A DNA stretch of 64,000 bases from Orychophragmus violaceus (GCA_030180135.1 CM058230.1:13641082-13705081); one strand, 5' to 3'; shown: positions 22,754 to 35,535, counted from the stretch's first letter. Made by a program: numbers and translations. Notes: generated by a model not told the origin, from the letters alone.

Positions 22754-24770
22754 GGTCATCGGAGTAGAGTAAAGAATGGATGATATACATTTTCAGTAGT
22801 ACTATCTCGTATCGTCTATCTAGATATTTTTCTTTTAGAAATGGCATATGTTTGTTAATATTTTAGTTGGTTAATGGTAATCACATAAGCCTAAGCCAAT
22901 TTCTTTGTATTTGTCAACAAAGTTGAACAAAACATTTCAAAATGACTCAATCATCCAGATCGGCGACTCGGAGTTGATGTGGATGATGTCTAACAATTAG
23001 ACATGAACACTCCTTGTTATATTACCAGCTTTTGATTTTTGTTTACAAGGTATTCAAGAAATCTCAAAGGGATTGAAAAACTCATTTCATCTCTTGAATT
23101 CCTTCCTATGAATACTAAACGCATGCCAAAGATACCATTTTCACCAGCTCATGACAGTTTGAAACGAATGAAACGTTCTCCTGTTGAAAGAATTTCATGC
23201 ATTCTATTGCCCAAATTAACACCTAAAATTCAGTGTGTGGTGGTGTGAGGCCAATCCGGATATGTGTTTCCATTAATGCCTCTTTCATAACAGCTATACT
23301 ATATATCGCCTTAACACAAGTCACATTATTTCTTTGAACCATCCATATAATATCATTATCCTTTCTGAGTATTGTTTATTTAATTTCCATTTTCTAAAAG
23401 AGTATGTATATCCTTTTAAGTTCCATACGTTTGGGCTTCTTTCCGTGTAAAGAATTTCCTCTCAGTCATCCTTAGTACTTCATAGCTGGTGGACATTTGA
23501 AAAGCGAATGATTCATTGTTTCTTCTTTCGCTCCTCATCTCACACACGATTCTTCACATTAAGATCCATCTGATTGGGCCTCTACCCATTTGAAGCATTT
23601 ACTCTCATCCATCCTTAATACTTCCAAAGGGTTCCAATCTAAAATGTTGAAGAATTTATCATTTCTCTTTTCCATAAATATAGTATAATATCTAAGAAAC
23701 GGTATTTCCATATCTTTCGATTGTGTTTTCCAAAATAAATAATTCATATCGTCAAATATTGATGAAATGAAAAATATTCTAGGTTTAAATGTGATTTGTT
23801 ATAATGTCCATATTTCATAGCTGGTGGACATTTGAAAAACGAATAATTTATTGTTTATTATTCCGCTTCACATCTCACACAAAATTCTTCACATCTAAGA
23901 TCTATATGATTGGGCTTCTTCCCATGCGAAGCATTTCCTCTCAGCCATCCTTAATATTTCCAAAGTGTTTTGATCTAAATTTTTGAAAAAATTATCATTT
24001 TGCTTTCCATATATATATACACTATAATATCCAAGAAAAAAATATTATCTTAGTCTTCCGATTGTATTCTCCAAAATAAATAATTAATTTTTTTAAAATA
24101 CCAATGAAATGGAAAAAAAATCTAGGTCTAAATGGGATTTGTGATAATGTCTATATTTGCACAGCTGGTGGACAATTGAAAAGCGAATGATTTATTATTT
24201 TTTCTTCCCCTCCACATCTCACACACCATTCTTCACATTAAATCTTTCTAACCTTCAAGTTCTTTTATATTGACAAGCATTCCGATATCGCTTATCAAAT
24301 AAAATCGTGTATCTTAGATGAATATTTTATTTTCATGCATATTCATGTAATATTTTAACATCTGCCCCCAAAATAGAACTTATCATCGTTTTGTCTAGAA
24401 ATTCATGTAATATTTTACACTTTTAAAATCTTCAAAATAATAATGTGAAAGACTTGCGAATAATCATGTAGAAAAAGTATGTGCAAATATTTTTTGCTGT
24501 AATTTGATAAATGTAATTAAATACTGTTTGCCATGTATCTGTTTATCAATATTAAAAAAGTTTGAAATTTGTTTATACATATATTAAGTAGAAAGGGATA
24601 TATTTTGTCCAAAAAAAAGTAGAAAGGGATATAATAACTTACATACACATATTTTTTTTATGTATAGACCAAGCAGACAAAAAAAATTGTTATTGCAAAA
24701 AGAGTAAATGATAATGTAAAAGTGACCTTATAAATACTAGCTCGAATACAAAAAAAAATACTAGCTCATG
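22754..24770 (-). repeat. R1 repeat copy B, right part
   Basis: Continuation of copy B after copia-1, homologous to about 60-2211. On the minus strand, 23747-23559 reads a zinc-finger/linker (DYLFWK-like, then EKRNDKFFNILDWNPLEVLR) and 23248-23039 is antisense to an RNase H-like relic. Two to three tandem zinc-finger units are present, as in copy A. At 24732-24770 an A run is flanked by an 11-base direct repeat AATACTAGCTC. The LINE found here in copies A and C is absent. Confidence 0.7.
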
Positions 24771-25486
24771 AATAAAATAATGTTCAAAATATGTAGTTAG
24801 ATAGGTAATTAAGTAATTTTGGAATATGTAATTGTACATGAGATGATAAGAGTCCTTGTATTATCCTTTTTAAGTTGAAAGTTTTTATTTAGTGTAGTAT
24901 ATTATAATTTTTTCTTGTCATTTTAAATGTGATATTTACTTTTCTTGGCTAATAATAGTAGTCAATTAGTAATGATGATTCAGAATATCATTATCACACA
25001 TTAATTAATTAAAGAGAGATTCAACAACTAAAACAAAGATCGCTGTTTTGAGATCATTCCTTTCTTCAAACGGAGGGTCAATAGTCTCTAGTGTTGCAGG
25101 TCTTTCTCTTTCTGCTGAGATGGCTCTTTTTATTGACCCTGAGCAGTCGACAGGCAGGAACTAGTAAAAACAGACGGATCTTTCTAGCAACATCTTCCAA
25201 ATACTAAGAGTAGTATTTGACTACTTGTATATATATATATATATATATATAAAATATTCAGTTTCAAAATAAGTTTTTAGATGAATTAAGTTTTTGATAA
25301 ATTAATAGATAAATTAATAAAATATCATCGTCTCAACATTATTAATTTATAGAAATAGAGGTGTTACTGCACGATTTTACAACACATCAAATCCACTTCC
25401 ACAAAGTTTAATCATAGTATAACATCTATAAGTTAATACTTGACAAATTAATATTTTGATAAATTAATAAGTTTTCAGTCTTAGAT
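24771..25486. other. No gene; AT-rich with TA microsatellite
   Basis: Noncoding DNA. A TA dinucleotide run lies at 25228-25251, and several taaattaat-type short repeats fill 25270-25480. A short open stretch near 25040-25160 has no recognised domain. Confidence 0.6.
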
Positions 25487-25930
25487 CACTACAAGACAAC
25501 TGCCATTATAGGACTACTTTTTGCGATTGAACATATAGTCGCAAAAATAGCGACTGAACTGCGACTGTTGAACCACAAAATAGAGACGACAAATAAACAG
25601 TCGTAAATTAGTCGCAAAGTTGTGTCCAAATATTATAGTCTTAAAACAGTCGCACAATTGCGACTGATACGCGACTGATACGCGTCCAGAAAAGATTAGT
25701 CGCTTCTTAGTCGCAAAAGCGAGACTGTTTTACGACTTCACGTACGTTGTACAACATAGTCATAAAACGGTTTCTCTTTTGCGACTATGAAGCGACTAAC
25801 CATATATTAGTCGTGAAAAGCAGTTATACGCACATTTTATATACTTTTCGATTTAGTTATAACAACTTCTTACAACTTTTGTAGTAGTCGCAAAACAGTC
25901 ACAAAGACAGTCGCAAAACAGTCGCAATGA
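25487..25930. repeat. CACTA left terminal and subterminal repeats
   Basis: Terminal repeat at 25487-25517, then dense TAGTCGCA / GCGACT motifs in both orientations. In En/Spm elements such subterminal motifs bind the element-encoded protein. Confidence 0.85.
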
Positions 25931-26029
25931 CCTTTTATATATAGGACTACGATCTTCTTCATCCTCATTTCTATAATAACACACAACTTTCTTACAGAAA
26001 CGTATCGAAAAAAAACGTTTTTTTATAAA

Positions 26030-29000
26030 ATGTCGGGTTATTATAATACCCAGAATGGATGTATCAGAGGATAGATCAAGAGACGCGAAATTTCTCGGCG
26101 GAGTTCGAAATGGGGGTCGAGCAATTCATGGGTTTTGCAAATAACCAGCCCTTTGCGCTAAATAATGGAGGTAGGTTTTTCTGTCCTTGTAAGTTCTGCA
26201 AAAATGAGAAAGTTATTTCGGGAAATAAAATTTGGAATCATGTGTTAAGTAGAGGATTTATGGAAGATTATTATATATGGTATAAGCATGGAGAGAAATT
26301 GATTTGGCTTTAGGACCAAGTCATGTTAATATGACGCATTTGGATAATGCGTCAGAAGATAGATATGTGGATATGGTGAATGATGCATTTCGCGATAACA
26401 TGAGTTTTGACTACTATCCTGATGATAGTTGTCTGAATGTAGAAGAACCGGTACGCGACCATTCCAAAAAAAATCTACGACTTGTTAGAAGGGGCGAAAA
26501 ACCCATTATACGATGGTTGTCGTGAAGGTCACTCTCAATTATCCTTGGCTGCTCGGGTCCTGCAAAACAAGACGGACTACAATATGATGGAAAAGTGCGT
26601 GGATTCATGGTACGAGGTGTTGACAGAATATTTACCAGACGAAAACCAATCAACCGGCTCCCACTATGAGACCAAAAAGTTGATGCGCAACTTAGGTCTC
26701 CCGTATCAGATAATTGACATTTGTTATTACAACTGTATGATCTTCTGGAAAGAGGATGAAAAGTGGGATAAGTATCAATTTTGTGGCGCGGAAAGATGGA
26801 GACCCAACGACAGAAAACGTAGAACCAAAATACCATATAGTCGTATGTGGTATCTACCTATTACTGACAGATTGAAGAGGATGTATCAAAGCGAGAGGAC
26901 TGTAGCGGCAATGAGATGGCATGCTGAGCACCGAGCAAAGGACGGAGAAATGTCTCATCCATCTGATGCAGCAGAGTGGAAAATGTTTCAAGACTTGCAT
27001 CCCCGCTTTGCCAAAGAACCCCGGAATGTTTATCTTGGATTATGTACAGATGGGTTCAATCCATTTGGCATGACTCGCAATCATTCGTTGTGGCCTGTGA
27101 TACTGACTCCATATAACTTGCCCCCTGGGATGTGCATGAACACAGAATACTTGTTTCTTACAATTCTAAATGAAGGACCAAATCATCCACGAGCTAGTCT
27201 TGATATCTTCCTCCGACCTCTTATTGAGGAGTTAAAAGAGTTGTGGTCTACTGAGTCCATGCATATGACGTATACTTGCATCAAAATTTCAATCTAAAAG
27301 GAGTGTTGATGTGGACGATAAGCGACTTTCTGGCGTATGTTATGTTATCGGGATGGACGACACATGGTAAATTATCTTGTCCAATTTGCATGGAGGATAC
27401 AAAGTATTTTTATCTACCAAATGGGCGGAAGACGTGTTGGTTTGATTGTCACCGTAGATTTCTTCCGCGTAGGCATCCCCTAAGGAAGAATAAAAAGACT
27501 TCTTGAATGGAAAACACGCTGTGAATGAGTATCCACCTCAATCTTACACGAGGAAGCAAGTTTATTATGAGCGGTTGTATAGTGTCCTACCACCTAAAAC
27601 AAAGGATTGCGGTGGAAACGGTCATGAGAAGAAGGCTGGCTATGGTACCGGGCACAACTGGCACAAAGAAAGCATATTCTGGGAGTTACCGTATTGGACA
27701 GACCTCACTCTCCGACATAATCTTGATGTGATGCATATTGAGAAGAATTTTTTCGACAACATCATGAATATTCTGATGAATGTTAAGGGTAAAACAAAAG
27801 ACAACATCATGTCACGAAGGGATATAGAACGATTCTGTTATCGACCATACTTACATGTTGATAGTGATGGTAAAGCTCCTTTCCCCATCTACACATTGAC
27901 AACAGAAGCCAAGGAAAAGTTATTGGAATGGGGGAAACAACATGTTAAATTTTCAGATGGTTATTCATCGGACTTAGCCACTTGTGTTGGTATGGTTAAT
28001 AAAAAGTTTTCGGGCATGAAGAGTCATTACTGCCATGTTTTTATGGAGCGGCTATTTATATTTATCTTTGAAGAAATCCTAGATAGGAACGTCCACCTTG
28101 TGTTATCAGGTACTAATAATACTTTCATTGGTTATCTCAACAAATTTCTAAGATTATAGTATTTTATAATAATCGTTTTTCTTAATTGTATGTTATTGTA
28201 GGGGTATGAGCATTTTTTGTGACTTATGTTCAAGAAATTTGCAGAAAAGCCGCATTCAAATCCTAAAGCAAAACATAGTTCTGATCATATGCAATTTGGA
28301 AAAGATATTTCCTCCTTCTTTTTTGACGTGATGGAGCATTTGCCGATACATCTTCCTTATGAAGCTGAGTTAGGAGACCCTGTTCAATATAGGTGGATGT
28401 ATCCTTTTGAAAGGTTTTTCAAAAAGTTGAAAGGAAAGGCGAAGAACAAAAGATATGCAGCAGGATCGATTGTTCAATCGTATCTCAATGACGAAATATC
28501 TTATTTCTCAGAGCAATACTTTGACGCAAATATACAAACAAAATCAAGGTAAACACTAAAGCTAATTTCATTTGTAGATTATGTATATATTTAATGTGAA
28601 TTTCCTTTCACCGCGTAGGTTAACAAGATTTGACGAAGGTGAAGCCCCAGTGTATCATGTCAAAGGAGTACCTGATATATTTTATCGCGTAGGTCGTCCA
28701 AGTGGAGAAATGCACCAAGTATGACTATCAGAGAATGACTATAAATGTGCACATGCATATGTTCTGCGAAATTGTGATTATTTTCAGCCGTTTGAGAGGT
28801 AAAACTTGGAATTTAATTTATTTGGATTCATAAGCATGTGTTTTTATTTCTCACATATGTCTTCGTCTTATATATAGTATGTTCGAAGAGTATATTTCGG
28901 CAAAATATCCAGGACTCCCAGAAAACGAAATTGTTGTGAAAAGAGCTGAGGAATATTCTACTTGGGTAAACGAAGAGCTGAGGAATATTATACTTGGGTA

Positions 29001-29868
29001 AACGATTATGTATGTCTTAAAAAACCTTGCAAGTTTTGTGTGTATACATATTGTGGACACATGGTAATGTATATTTGAATGCAGGTTACTTACTGGAAAA
29101 ACACAGTTCCTTTTCCTCCTTGGGTTAAAGAGATCGCGAATGGACCCGTGAATAAAGCCAAAACATGGCCTATCTATTTCACAAGAGGATATTTGTTTCA
29201 CACTTAGAATCACGGCGAGGGGCGGAAGACTTGTAATTATGGGGTATGTGTTAAAGGTCAAAATTATTCTAATGCATCAGATGAAGCAGATTTCTACAGG
29301 ACCTTAACAGATATCATACAACTTGAGTACGAGGGGATAATTGATTTGAAAATCACATTTTTTAAGTGTAAGTGGTATGATCTTGTTATTGGTAGAGGTA
29401 CTCGGAAAACCAATGGTGGTGTTGTTAACGTTCTTTCATCGAGGAAATACAATAAATACGAACCATTTATTCTAGGTATGTATATACATACATATACCAA
29501 TATCATATATTTTTGTATTTTTAATTATATTCAATATATTGGCAATGCACAACTTCACAAGCGGATCAGGTTTGTTATTTCCCGTACCCGTACACAAAGA
29601 AGCCGAAGCAATTGTGGCTCAATGTTATAAAGGTAAATCCACGGAGTTATAATTCAGGAGACTACGAAGTTATGGAACCAACTCTTCTGCAACAAGAAAA
29701 CGATGATGATGTACTTTTAACTACAATTGACGAGATCGAAGTCGAAAATGTGGTACAAGATGAAACTCCATTTTATCTTGATTATGATGTTGGAGATACA
29801 TAACAAGAAGATGAATTTCAATGTAACGTATCATCGTCGGATGATGAAGATGACGAAGAATTGTACTA
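26030..29868 (+). pseudogene. CACTA TNPD-type transposase (frameshifted)
   Basis: This gene would encode the catalytic transposase. ATG at 26030 starts MSGYYNTQ; a one-base loss near 26052 shifts to MYQRIDQETRNF (26059-26313), the transposase-associated domain with CPCKFC. Further frame changes occur near 26300 and 26470. The Transposase_21 core is 26482-27297 (GLCTDGFNPFG, WPVILTPYNLPPGMCM), then 27300-27506 (MLSGWTTHGKLSCP, LPNGRKTCWFDCHRRFLP), then 27503-28159 with LDVMHIEKNFFDNI. A DUF4218 piece at 28226-28552 contains PVQYRWMYPFERF. A DUF4216 piece at about 29280-29475 (CKWYD, YNKYEPFIL) is followed by an apparent intron and a final exon (YPYTKKPKQLW) ending near 29868 in an acidic tail. 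Multiple lesions exclude function. Confidence 0.9.
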
Positions 29869-30216
29869 AATTTAATACATATTTCAAGTTCGACAATTTG
29901 CAAAATTTTATATTTATTTTTAATTTTATAATAATCTTTAAAATCTGAAAAAAAATTATTACTATGGGCTTAAAAAATTGGGCCTAATAAATTATTGGGC
30001 CTACTAAATTACCTATGGCCCATTAGGCCCAAACTTATTTTTTCCTAAAGCCTAAACTAATTTATTTCCTAAAGCCCAAACTAATTATTTCCTTAAGCCC
30101 AAACCTTTCCCGATCAACCTAAAAATTTCAGGCATTTTACCCTTTCTCTTAACCCTAACCACCCTAAACGCGATTTCAACATCGTACCAAATCCGGTGAT
30201 CTCTTGTGCTCTGACG

Positions 30217-32943
30217 ATGGCAAACAAAGGCCACGGCAAGGCTGACGGAGGCGGTGGTCAGAGGCGAGCCACGCCGAACATCACTCAGAGACCATTAGGG
30301 TCAGCGCCGTTGAGAACTCAAACCCCTCTACCATCGCGATATGATTCCACGCCGTCATCCTCATCTCCGGTGCTCCAACGGCGAAACCCAAGCTCACCAA
30401 CTCATTTCCGTGACTTCCCACCGCCGAGAAATATTTTTCAGGACTCCCAACCGCCACATCCACCGCCACAGCGAGAAATGGGACACTCTTCTGGCGCAAG
30501 TCAAAACCGGGAAGCTCCATCACCTACACTCCCGAACTCCCAAGCGTCTCCACCGGAAATTTCCCAAGGTCAGAGTAACCCTACTTTAGATGAGCTAGGC
30601 TTTGATGGCGAAGATGATGAGATGTTATATATTGAGCAAGTTCTCCATGAAGATCGTCTACAACTCCTCAATAGCCTGCTCCTGGTGCCAAACCGCGACC
30701 AATTTACCTTGGTTTTATATCCCATACCAAATCCAAATACAACTTGGTAAGTTTATCAATCGATTGATTGTTTGAATGTTTTGATTTCTGAGCTATTCGT
30801 GTGTGATTTGTTAGTCAATTTTGGTGATTTATGAGCTATACGTTTGCGTGTGAGATTACTAAGCTATGCTTGTGTTTGAATGTTCTGATTTTTGAGTTAG
30901 TTTGTTATTAAGTCTGTGTTTGAGAAATTGTCTCTTTCACGTTTGTGAGTTGTTTGAGAAATTGATCTTGCCAATAGATGATAATGCCTGAGCTAAGTTA
31001 GTGTTTTGTGTCTGAAATTTGTCTTGCCAATAGATGATAATGTCTGAGCTATGCTTGTGTTTTGTGTCTGAAATTTTTCTAAGTTATTGATTGTTTTGTT
31101 TCTTGTCTGAAATTTGAGCTAATTAATTGTTTTGTTTCTTGTCTAACCCAATAGATGATAATGTCTGAGTTTCCTTAGTCTTGTAGGTTTACTTTGGTTT
31201 CTGTCAGCATTAGCTTCAATGTACTAGTGATAAAAACATTAGGTAGCGTTTGAATGGTCACGTTCTGTTAAAGGCTTAGTGTAAAATGTTCTTGTTAAAT
31301 GGTCATCATGATTTATATTTGTTTTGCATAGTTCATGTGGATCCTTTTGATGTGAATGATTAGGAAACTGATATAATCTTTTCTACACTGTGATTTGCGA
31401 TCTGTATTTGCATCTTGTCTGTTTTTTTTAGTTTGATCTTGTCTGTCTTTTTTAGTTTGATCTTGTCTGTTTTATTTTTCTCTTTGTCTTGCAAATATAT
31501 CTCTGTTTGTAGTCATGTTCTTAAGTAGAGGATTACACAATGCTCTCTCTTGTGGTTCAGTATTTGTCATAGCTTGAATTACACTGTCATGTGCGATCTG
31601 TATTTGCATCAGATGATGCCATATTACATGATTCTCTGCTGCCTATTTGCGATTTGTTATGCATCAGATGATTGATGCATACTGAGCCTGCAAGTTGCTA
31701 TTACTTGCTTCTCTGCTGCTTTCTTATGTTGTTGACATATGGTTTATTTTTTGGCTGGTTTGGTCGCGACAAGGGAGCACTGGTCCAGAAGATTACAAGA
31801 TTGTTCGTTAACAAATTTGATGGTCCTTTTTATAGCTGGACAATTGTGCCCCGGGACCGACAGGAGCGATACTTCATTGAGTTCGCGGTAAAGGTTTCTT
31901 CATAATCTGTTAACATTTCTTCCTATTTGTTTTTCTTGTATTGTTCTTGTTAACTAACACATTTTGTCTTTGAAATGCAGAAAACTCACACATGGGATCC
32001 CTTAATCTCAGGGACAGTACAAGTGCATTTCGAGAGGATCTGTCAGAGAAGGATGAAAGGTATGATCAGCACCGTACGCACTACTCGAAAGCGGCCTCGT
32101 TGGATTAACGGCACACTGTGGACAACGATGACGGCCCACTGGGACACAGAAGACGCTAAAGCAAAGAGCCTTGGCACTTCCAATGCTCGCAAATCTGATC
32201 GTGAAGGTCTTGGTATGGCCATACACCTATCAGGCCATAAGTCGTATGAGCAAATCCAACAGGAAATGGTTAGTGATTTGCATATTTTCTATATCTTTAA
32301 CCTCTTCAACTTTATAGTGTTTTTATTTTGAAATTTCAGGAAGAAGAGATGGGCAGACCTGTCAGTATTGGCGAGGTTTTTGTTAGGACACATACGATAC
32401 CCGATGGCACATTTGTTGATCTTAAGGTGAAGAATATAGCTGACACATATGAGAAGAATTTGCAAGCCAAGAAGTCCGAGCTCGTGGCAGCCGCAACAGA
32501 AACTTCAGACAGTGATCCGGGACCTCCGGAGCTCACGGCAGATGACTACAACTCGATATTTCTTCAGGTAAAGTCCCTAACTGGTTTCATTTTTCATACC
32601 TTATGCGACTCATATAATCTGGGTTTTTTTTTCAGTCTACTGTAACGGATGCTAGAGGACGTCCGTACGGAGTTGGAAGCCTCGACAACACTCTTCAAAA
32701 CGGCAAGTGTAAGCATCCGGGCAGTGATTTTCTTCTTTTGTGGCATTGCAACAGCAGCTTCAGAAAGCTCAGCGCCAAATAGAAGAACAGTATGCGTATA
32801 ATGTGGAGTGTGAAAAGAGCATAATCGGGTGGTGGCTGAACAACAAAAAAAAGATCGATCAATTGTCATTGGTGGAGAAGTTCTTGCGTGAAACAAACCC
32901 GGAGTTTGTGGACTTCGTGGATTCTCAGTCTTCTCCATCCTAA
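30217..32943 (+). CDS. CACTA second gene, Transposase_24-type (multi-exon)
   Basis: Probable accessory, TNPA-position protein. Start ATG at 30217 (MANKGHGK). Exon 1 (30217-30746) encodes a Pro/Ser-rich N-terminus ending NPNTTW at a GT donor. The Transposase_24 region starts with FGRDKG...PFYSWTIVPRDRQERY (to 31887). It continues after a CAG acceptor in 31981-32268 (KTHTWDP, RPRWINGTLW), 32340-32567 (EEEMGRPVSIGEVF, HTIPDGTFVD) and from 32636 (STVTDARGRPYGVGS). A final coiled coil in another frame (32740-32943, LQQQLQKAQRQIEEQYA) ends SSPS. Exon phases fit except before FGRD, where the expected acceptor reads CTG, and within the last exon. It may be slightly damaged. Confidence 0.7.
30747..31756 (+). 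other. Large first intron of the CACTA second gene
   Basis: About 1 kb, T-rich, without coding content. It contains degenerate tandem copies of a segment with TGTTTTGTTTCTTGTCTGA and AATAGATGATAATGTCTGAG. It is bounded by GTAAG at 30747; the 3' boundary lacks a clean AG. Confidence 0.55.
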
Positions 32944-33219
32944 TAGCTAAATTTCTGATTCTCCATGTTGGATATCTAATGTAGATAGGTGTTTTTTTAT
33001 AACTCCATTGCTTGGAGTTTTCTTAGCTAGACAAACTTATCAAATGGCTATGTTTTTGGGATAAATGTTTTGGATTGATTGATATATATATGAAGCAAGT
33101 TTGTTATTATCTTATTAGGTATGTTATTTGTGATTTTGAATTCTATTTAATTTTCCAAATTCGTAAGAATACAGCAACCAAATCATATTACCATATTTCA
33201 GAAAATTTGTGATTTTGGT

Positions 33220-33543
33220 CGCATTTTAGTCGTATAAGGTGTTGCAATTTAGTCGTACAATAGTCGTATATTAATCATACATGACAGTCGCATATCAGTC
33301 GCATATATAAGTCGTAAATGAGTCGCATATTGGTCGCAAATTTGGCGACTAATTTGCGATAGGCTATGACATACAATATAGTCGCATATTAGTCGCAGTT
33401 TTGCGACTAATATGCGACTACACGTATTTGCGACGAGTACTAATACAATTACATATATTAGCCGCATATTAGTCGCAAACGTATTTTTAGCGACTAAAAT
33501 GTGACTCGTATTGTAGTCCTCATATGCCAATTTTCTTGTAGTA
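33220..33543. repeat. CACTA right subterminal and terminal repeats
   Basis: Dense TAGTCGCA / GCGACTAA motifs in both orientations leading into the terminal repeat at about 33513-33543, mirroring the left end. Confidence 0.85.
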
Positions 33544-33934
33544 GATTAAATTTTTGATCCAATGAGCTTTTTAATAAATTCATATTTCGTAAATTAATAA
33601 AATATTATATTTCTCATGTTTAATGTATAAGTAAATGTTCAAACTTATTTTATATAGTAGACATTTATAGGTAAATATTACCTTCTTTTATATAGTGGAC
33701 ATTTATGGGGCAAATATTACTTTCCCTATCTTGCAGATTTCTAGACCAACCAACGTAAGACAAATAATAAAATGAAAAAAAAAATATATCTTTAGATAGA
33801 AATCTTATTATTTAGGAAGACTTTATAGCTATTTTTTCCTTAAACCTTTATATGTAATTTCCTTTTAAAACCTTTCTATAGTTTGTTGTAACCTCTTTGT
33901 GGACCGAGCCAAAAAAAAAAAAAGCTAGAAACTC

Positions 33935-33940
33935 TATATA
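33935..33940 (+). promoter_or_regulatory. TATA box of the MADS gene
   Basis: TATATA within CTCTATATAACA lies 64-69 bases before the ATG at 34004, a normal plant spacing once a short leader is allowed. It is the only TATA-like element close to the start. Confidence 0.5.
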
Positions 33941-34003
33941 ACATTTTACCCATCTGGTTCTTGAAAACACACAAATCTTATCTCTTTCTCATTTCGTATC
34001 ACC

Positions 34004-34489
34004 ATGGGAAGAAGAAAAGTTACACTCGAATTGATTTCTGACAACTCCACTCGCCGAGTTACATTCAAAAAACGCAAAAATGGTCTACTCAAGAAGCTCA
34101 ATGAACTAACCATTCTTTGTGGTATACCCGCTTGCGCTATCATCTACAGCGATTACAAGGAAGGTCCTGAGGTTTGGCCAAACCGTAAAGAGGTTCGTGT
34201 TCTTCTAAACCGGTTAAATGCACTCCCTGTGGAAAAACAGACCAAAAACATGATGGATCAGAAGGATTTCATGAACAGGATGATCCAAGACGCAGAGAAG
34301 AAGTTGGAGAAAGAGAAGATGCATAGGCGTGCGATGGAGGTTGGGATGAGGGCTTTGACTAATGATCTACCCGTTGCTGATTATTCAGAGGATCTGATCA
34401 AAGCTGCCGATGTGATTGAGAAGAAGATCAATTTAATTAGAGAGAGAATGAAGGCTTTGGGATCAAAAGCAGTCGTCATCAAGAAATAA
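34004..34489 (+). CDS. Type I (M-gamma) MADS-box protein
   Basis: An intact single-exon gene of 161 codons plus stop. Residues 1-60 are a MADS DNA-binding domain: MGRRKVTLELI, TFKKRKNGLLKKLNEL, LCGIPACAIIYS. The following PEVWP block and a charged, probably coiled region (about 75-125) are typical of the M-gamma group, represented in Arabidopsis by AGL80 and its relatives, which act in nuclei of female gametophyte and endosperm. There is no K domain or intron, as expected for type I. It ends KKAVVIKK-like at the stop in 34487-34489. The ATG has an accA context and follows a TATA box. It sits 460 bp from the CACTA end, the only ordinary gene in the window. Orthology was not resolved. Confidence 0.9.
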   Translation: MGRRKVTLELISDNSTRRVTFKKRKNGLLKKLNELTILCGIPACAIIYSDYKEGPEVWPNRKEVRVLLNRLNALPVEKQTKNMMDQKDFMNRMIQDAEKKLEKEKMHRRAMEVGMRALTNDLPVADYSEDLIKAADVIEKKINLIRERMKALGSKAVVIKK

Positions 34490-35365
34490 TAGATTCTTAT
34501 CTTTCCTGTTCATGGATTTTTAATAATAAAATATGGTTAAGATTCTTATGTTGAAAATTATGTTTTATGATTTGTTTTTGAAGTCTTAAGATAATGATAT
34601 AAATCTCATTGGCCTTCTTGGTATTAGATTGAAAGGACGACATGATGCATTCGGTTTATGACCAAATTTAGTTTACATTTAAGAAGATTTTCTCCCTTTT
34701 CTGCTATTTTATTTTTATTGCTACATTTTTGTCAGTCAATCGAATGTTTTCTATTCTATAATAGCCCATTTGGTCATTATTGGAGGTACATAGCATTTTA
34801 CTTATAGCATTGACAAAGATTGTTATAATTTTTTCGAGCCTAACAACTTATGTTTCTAGTGGTTAACCAATAATTCATTAATTCTCTGAATATGAAAATT
34901 CTATAGATCAATGGAGACAAAACTGAATTTTCAGTGTAGAATAAGTATAGCCATTAATCATGACCGTGGAATGTCGTGGAATAGAAATAATATTATCTGT
35001 AAAATTATCTATATAACAATTCTCATAATTTAACTTATATTAGGGTTTTTAAAGATGTAACCAGTGGCGGAACTACATTGTCTAAGAGGGAGATATATGT
35101 CTCCAACACTTTTTAAATTTTCACAAAATTTCTATAGATATTTAATAATATTCATTAGTTTTTCTTAATTTTATCTCTAGTTCTTTAAGTATATTCATTA
35201 ATAATAATATGCTCCCACGAAAATATATAGTTGCTGCCTCCGCTATTGGGCGTAACTGTTGGTGTTCTAGTTATTATAAATGGAGATCTCAAGAATCAGT
35301 TTGTGGTGGCAACTGTTGGTTTTGACACCATATGTTAGGTAAATCTGAACTTTCACCATTTCTTT
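34490..35365. other. 3' flank of the MADS gene; no gene
   Basis: AT-rich noncoding DNA with an AATAAA-type signal near 34522. At 35062-35250 sequence resembling a small element begins CAGTGGCGGAACTAC and has a rough inverse (GCCTCCGCTATTG) at its far end, possibly a short DNA transposon relic. Confidence 0.4.
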
Positions 35366-35379
35366 TTGTTGTCTCAGTT

Positions 35380-35535
35380 CTTAGTGGTAGTTGTTGCATC
35401 CAACATGATGCATTTTTACTCGTCAGTCTTTACAGAAACTGTATGGTACTTTTGGATGTATGATAGTTTTCTCAGACAGGTGGTTTCAAAGCTCATTATC
35501 AATGCATGCACTGATACTCTCTCTGCATATAAGGT
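35380..35535 (+). other. Exon-like fragment of unknown origin
   Basis: An open stretch is bounded on the left by a pyrimidine-rich TTGTCTCAG acceptor-like site (about 35376) and on the right by AAG followed by GTAATTG (35534-35541), a plausible donor. The encoded piece (FLVVVVASNMMHFYSS, then VWYFWMYDSF and LIINACTDTLSAYK) looks hydrophobic and gene-like but was not recognised. The right part recurs at 37440-37496 as the second copy of a tandem duplication. It may be a captured or residual host exon. Confidence 0.35.

Larger units (their letters stand above)
25487..33543 (+). mobile_element. CACTA (En/Spm) DNA transposon, full length
   Basis: An 8057-bp element. The left end begins CACTACAAGA. 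The right end ends TCTTGTAGTA, the inverse with the last base changed from G to A. Terminal inverted repeats extend about 30 bp with mismatches (left ends AGGACTAC, right begins GTAGTCCT). Flanking GAT at 25484-25486 and 33544-33546 is the 3-bp target duplication expected for this superfamily. Subterminal TAGTCGCA-like repeats crowd both ends. Two genes lie inside in the same direction: a TNPD-type transposase and a Transposase_24-type second gene. Frameshifts in the first gene make it probably non-autonomous. Confidence 0.93.

Noticed and set aside
30281..30523. Minus-strand 80-codon frame
   Set aside because: Antisense to the Pro/Ser-rich first exon of the CACTA second gene; no domain of its own.
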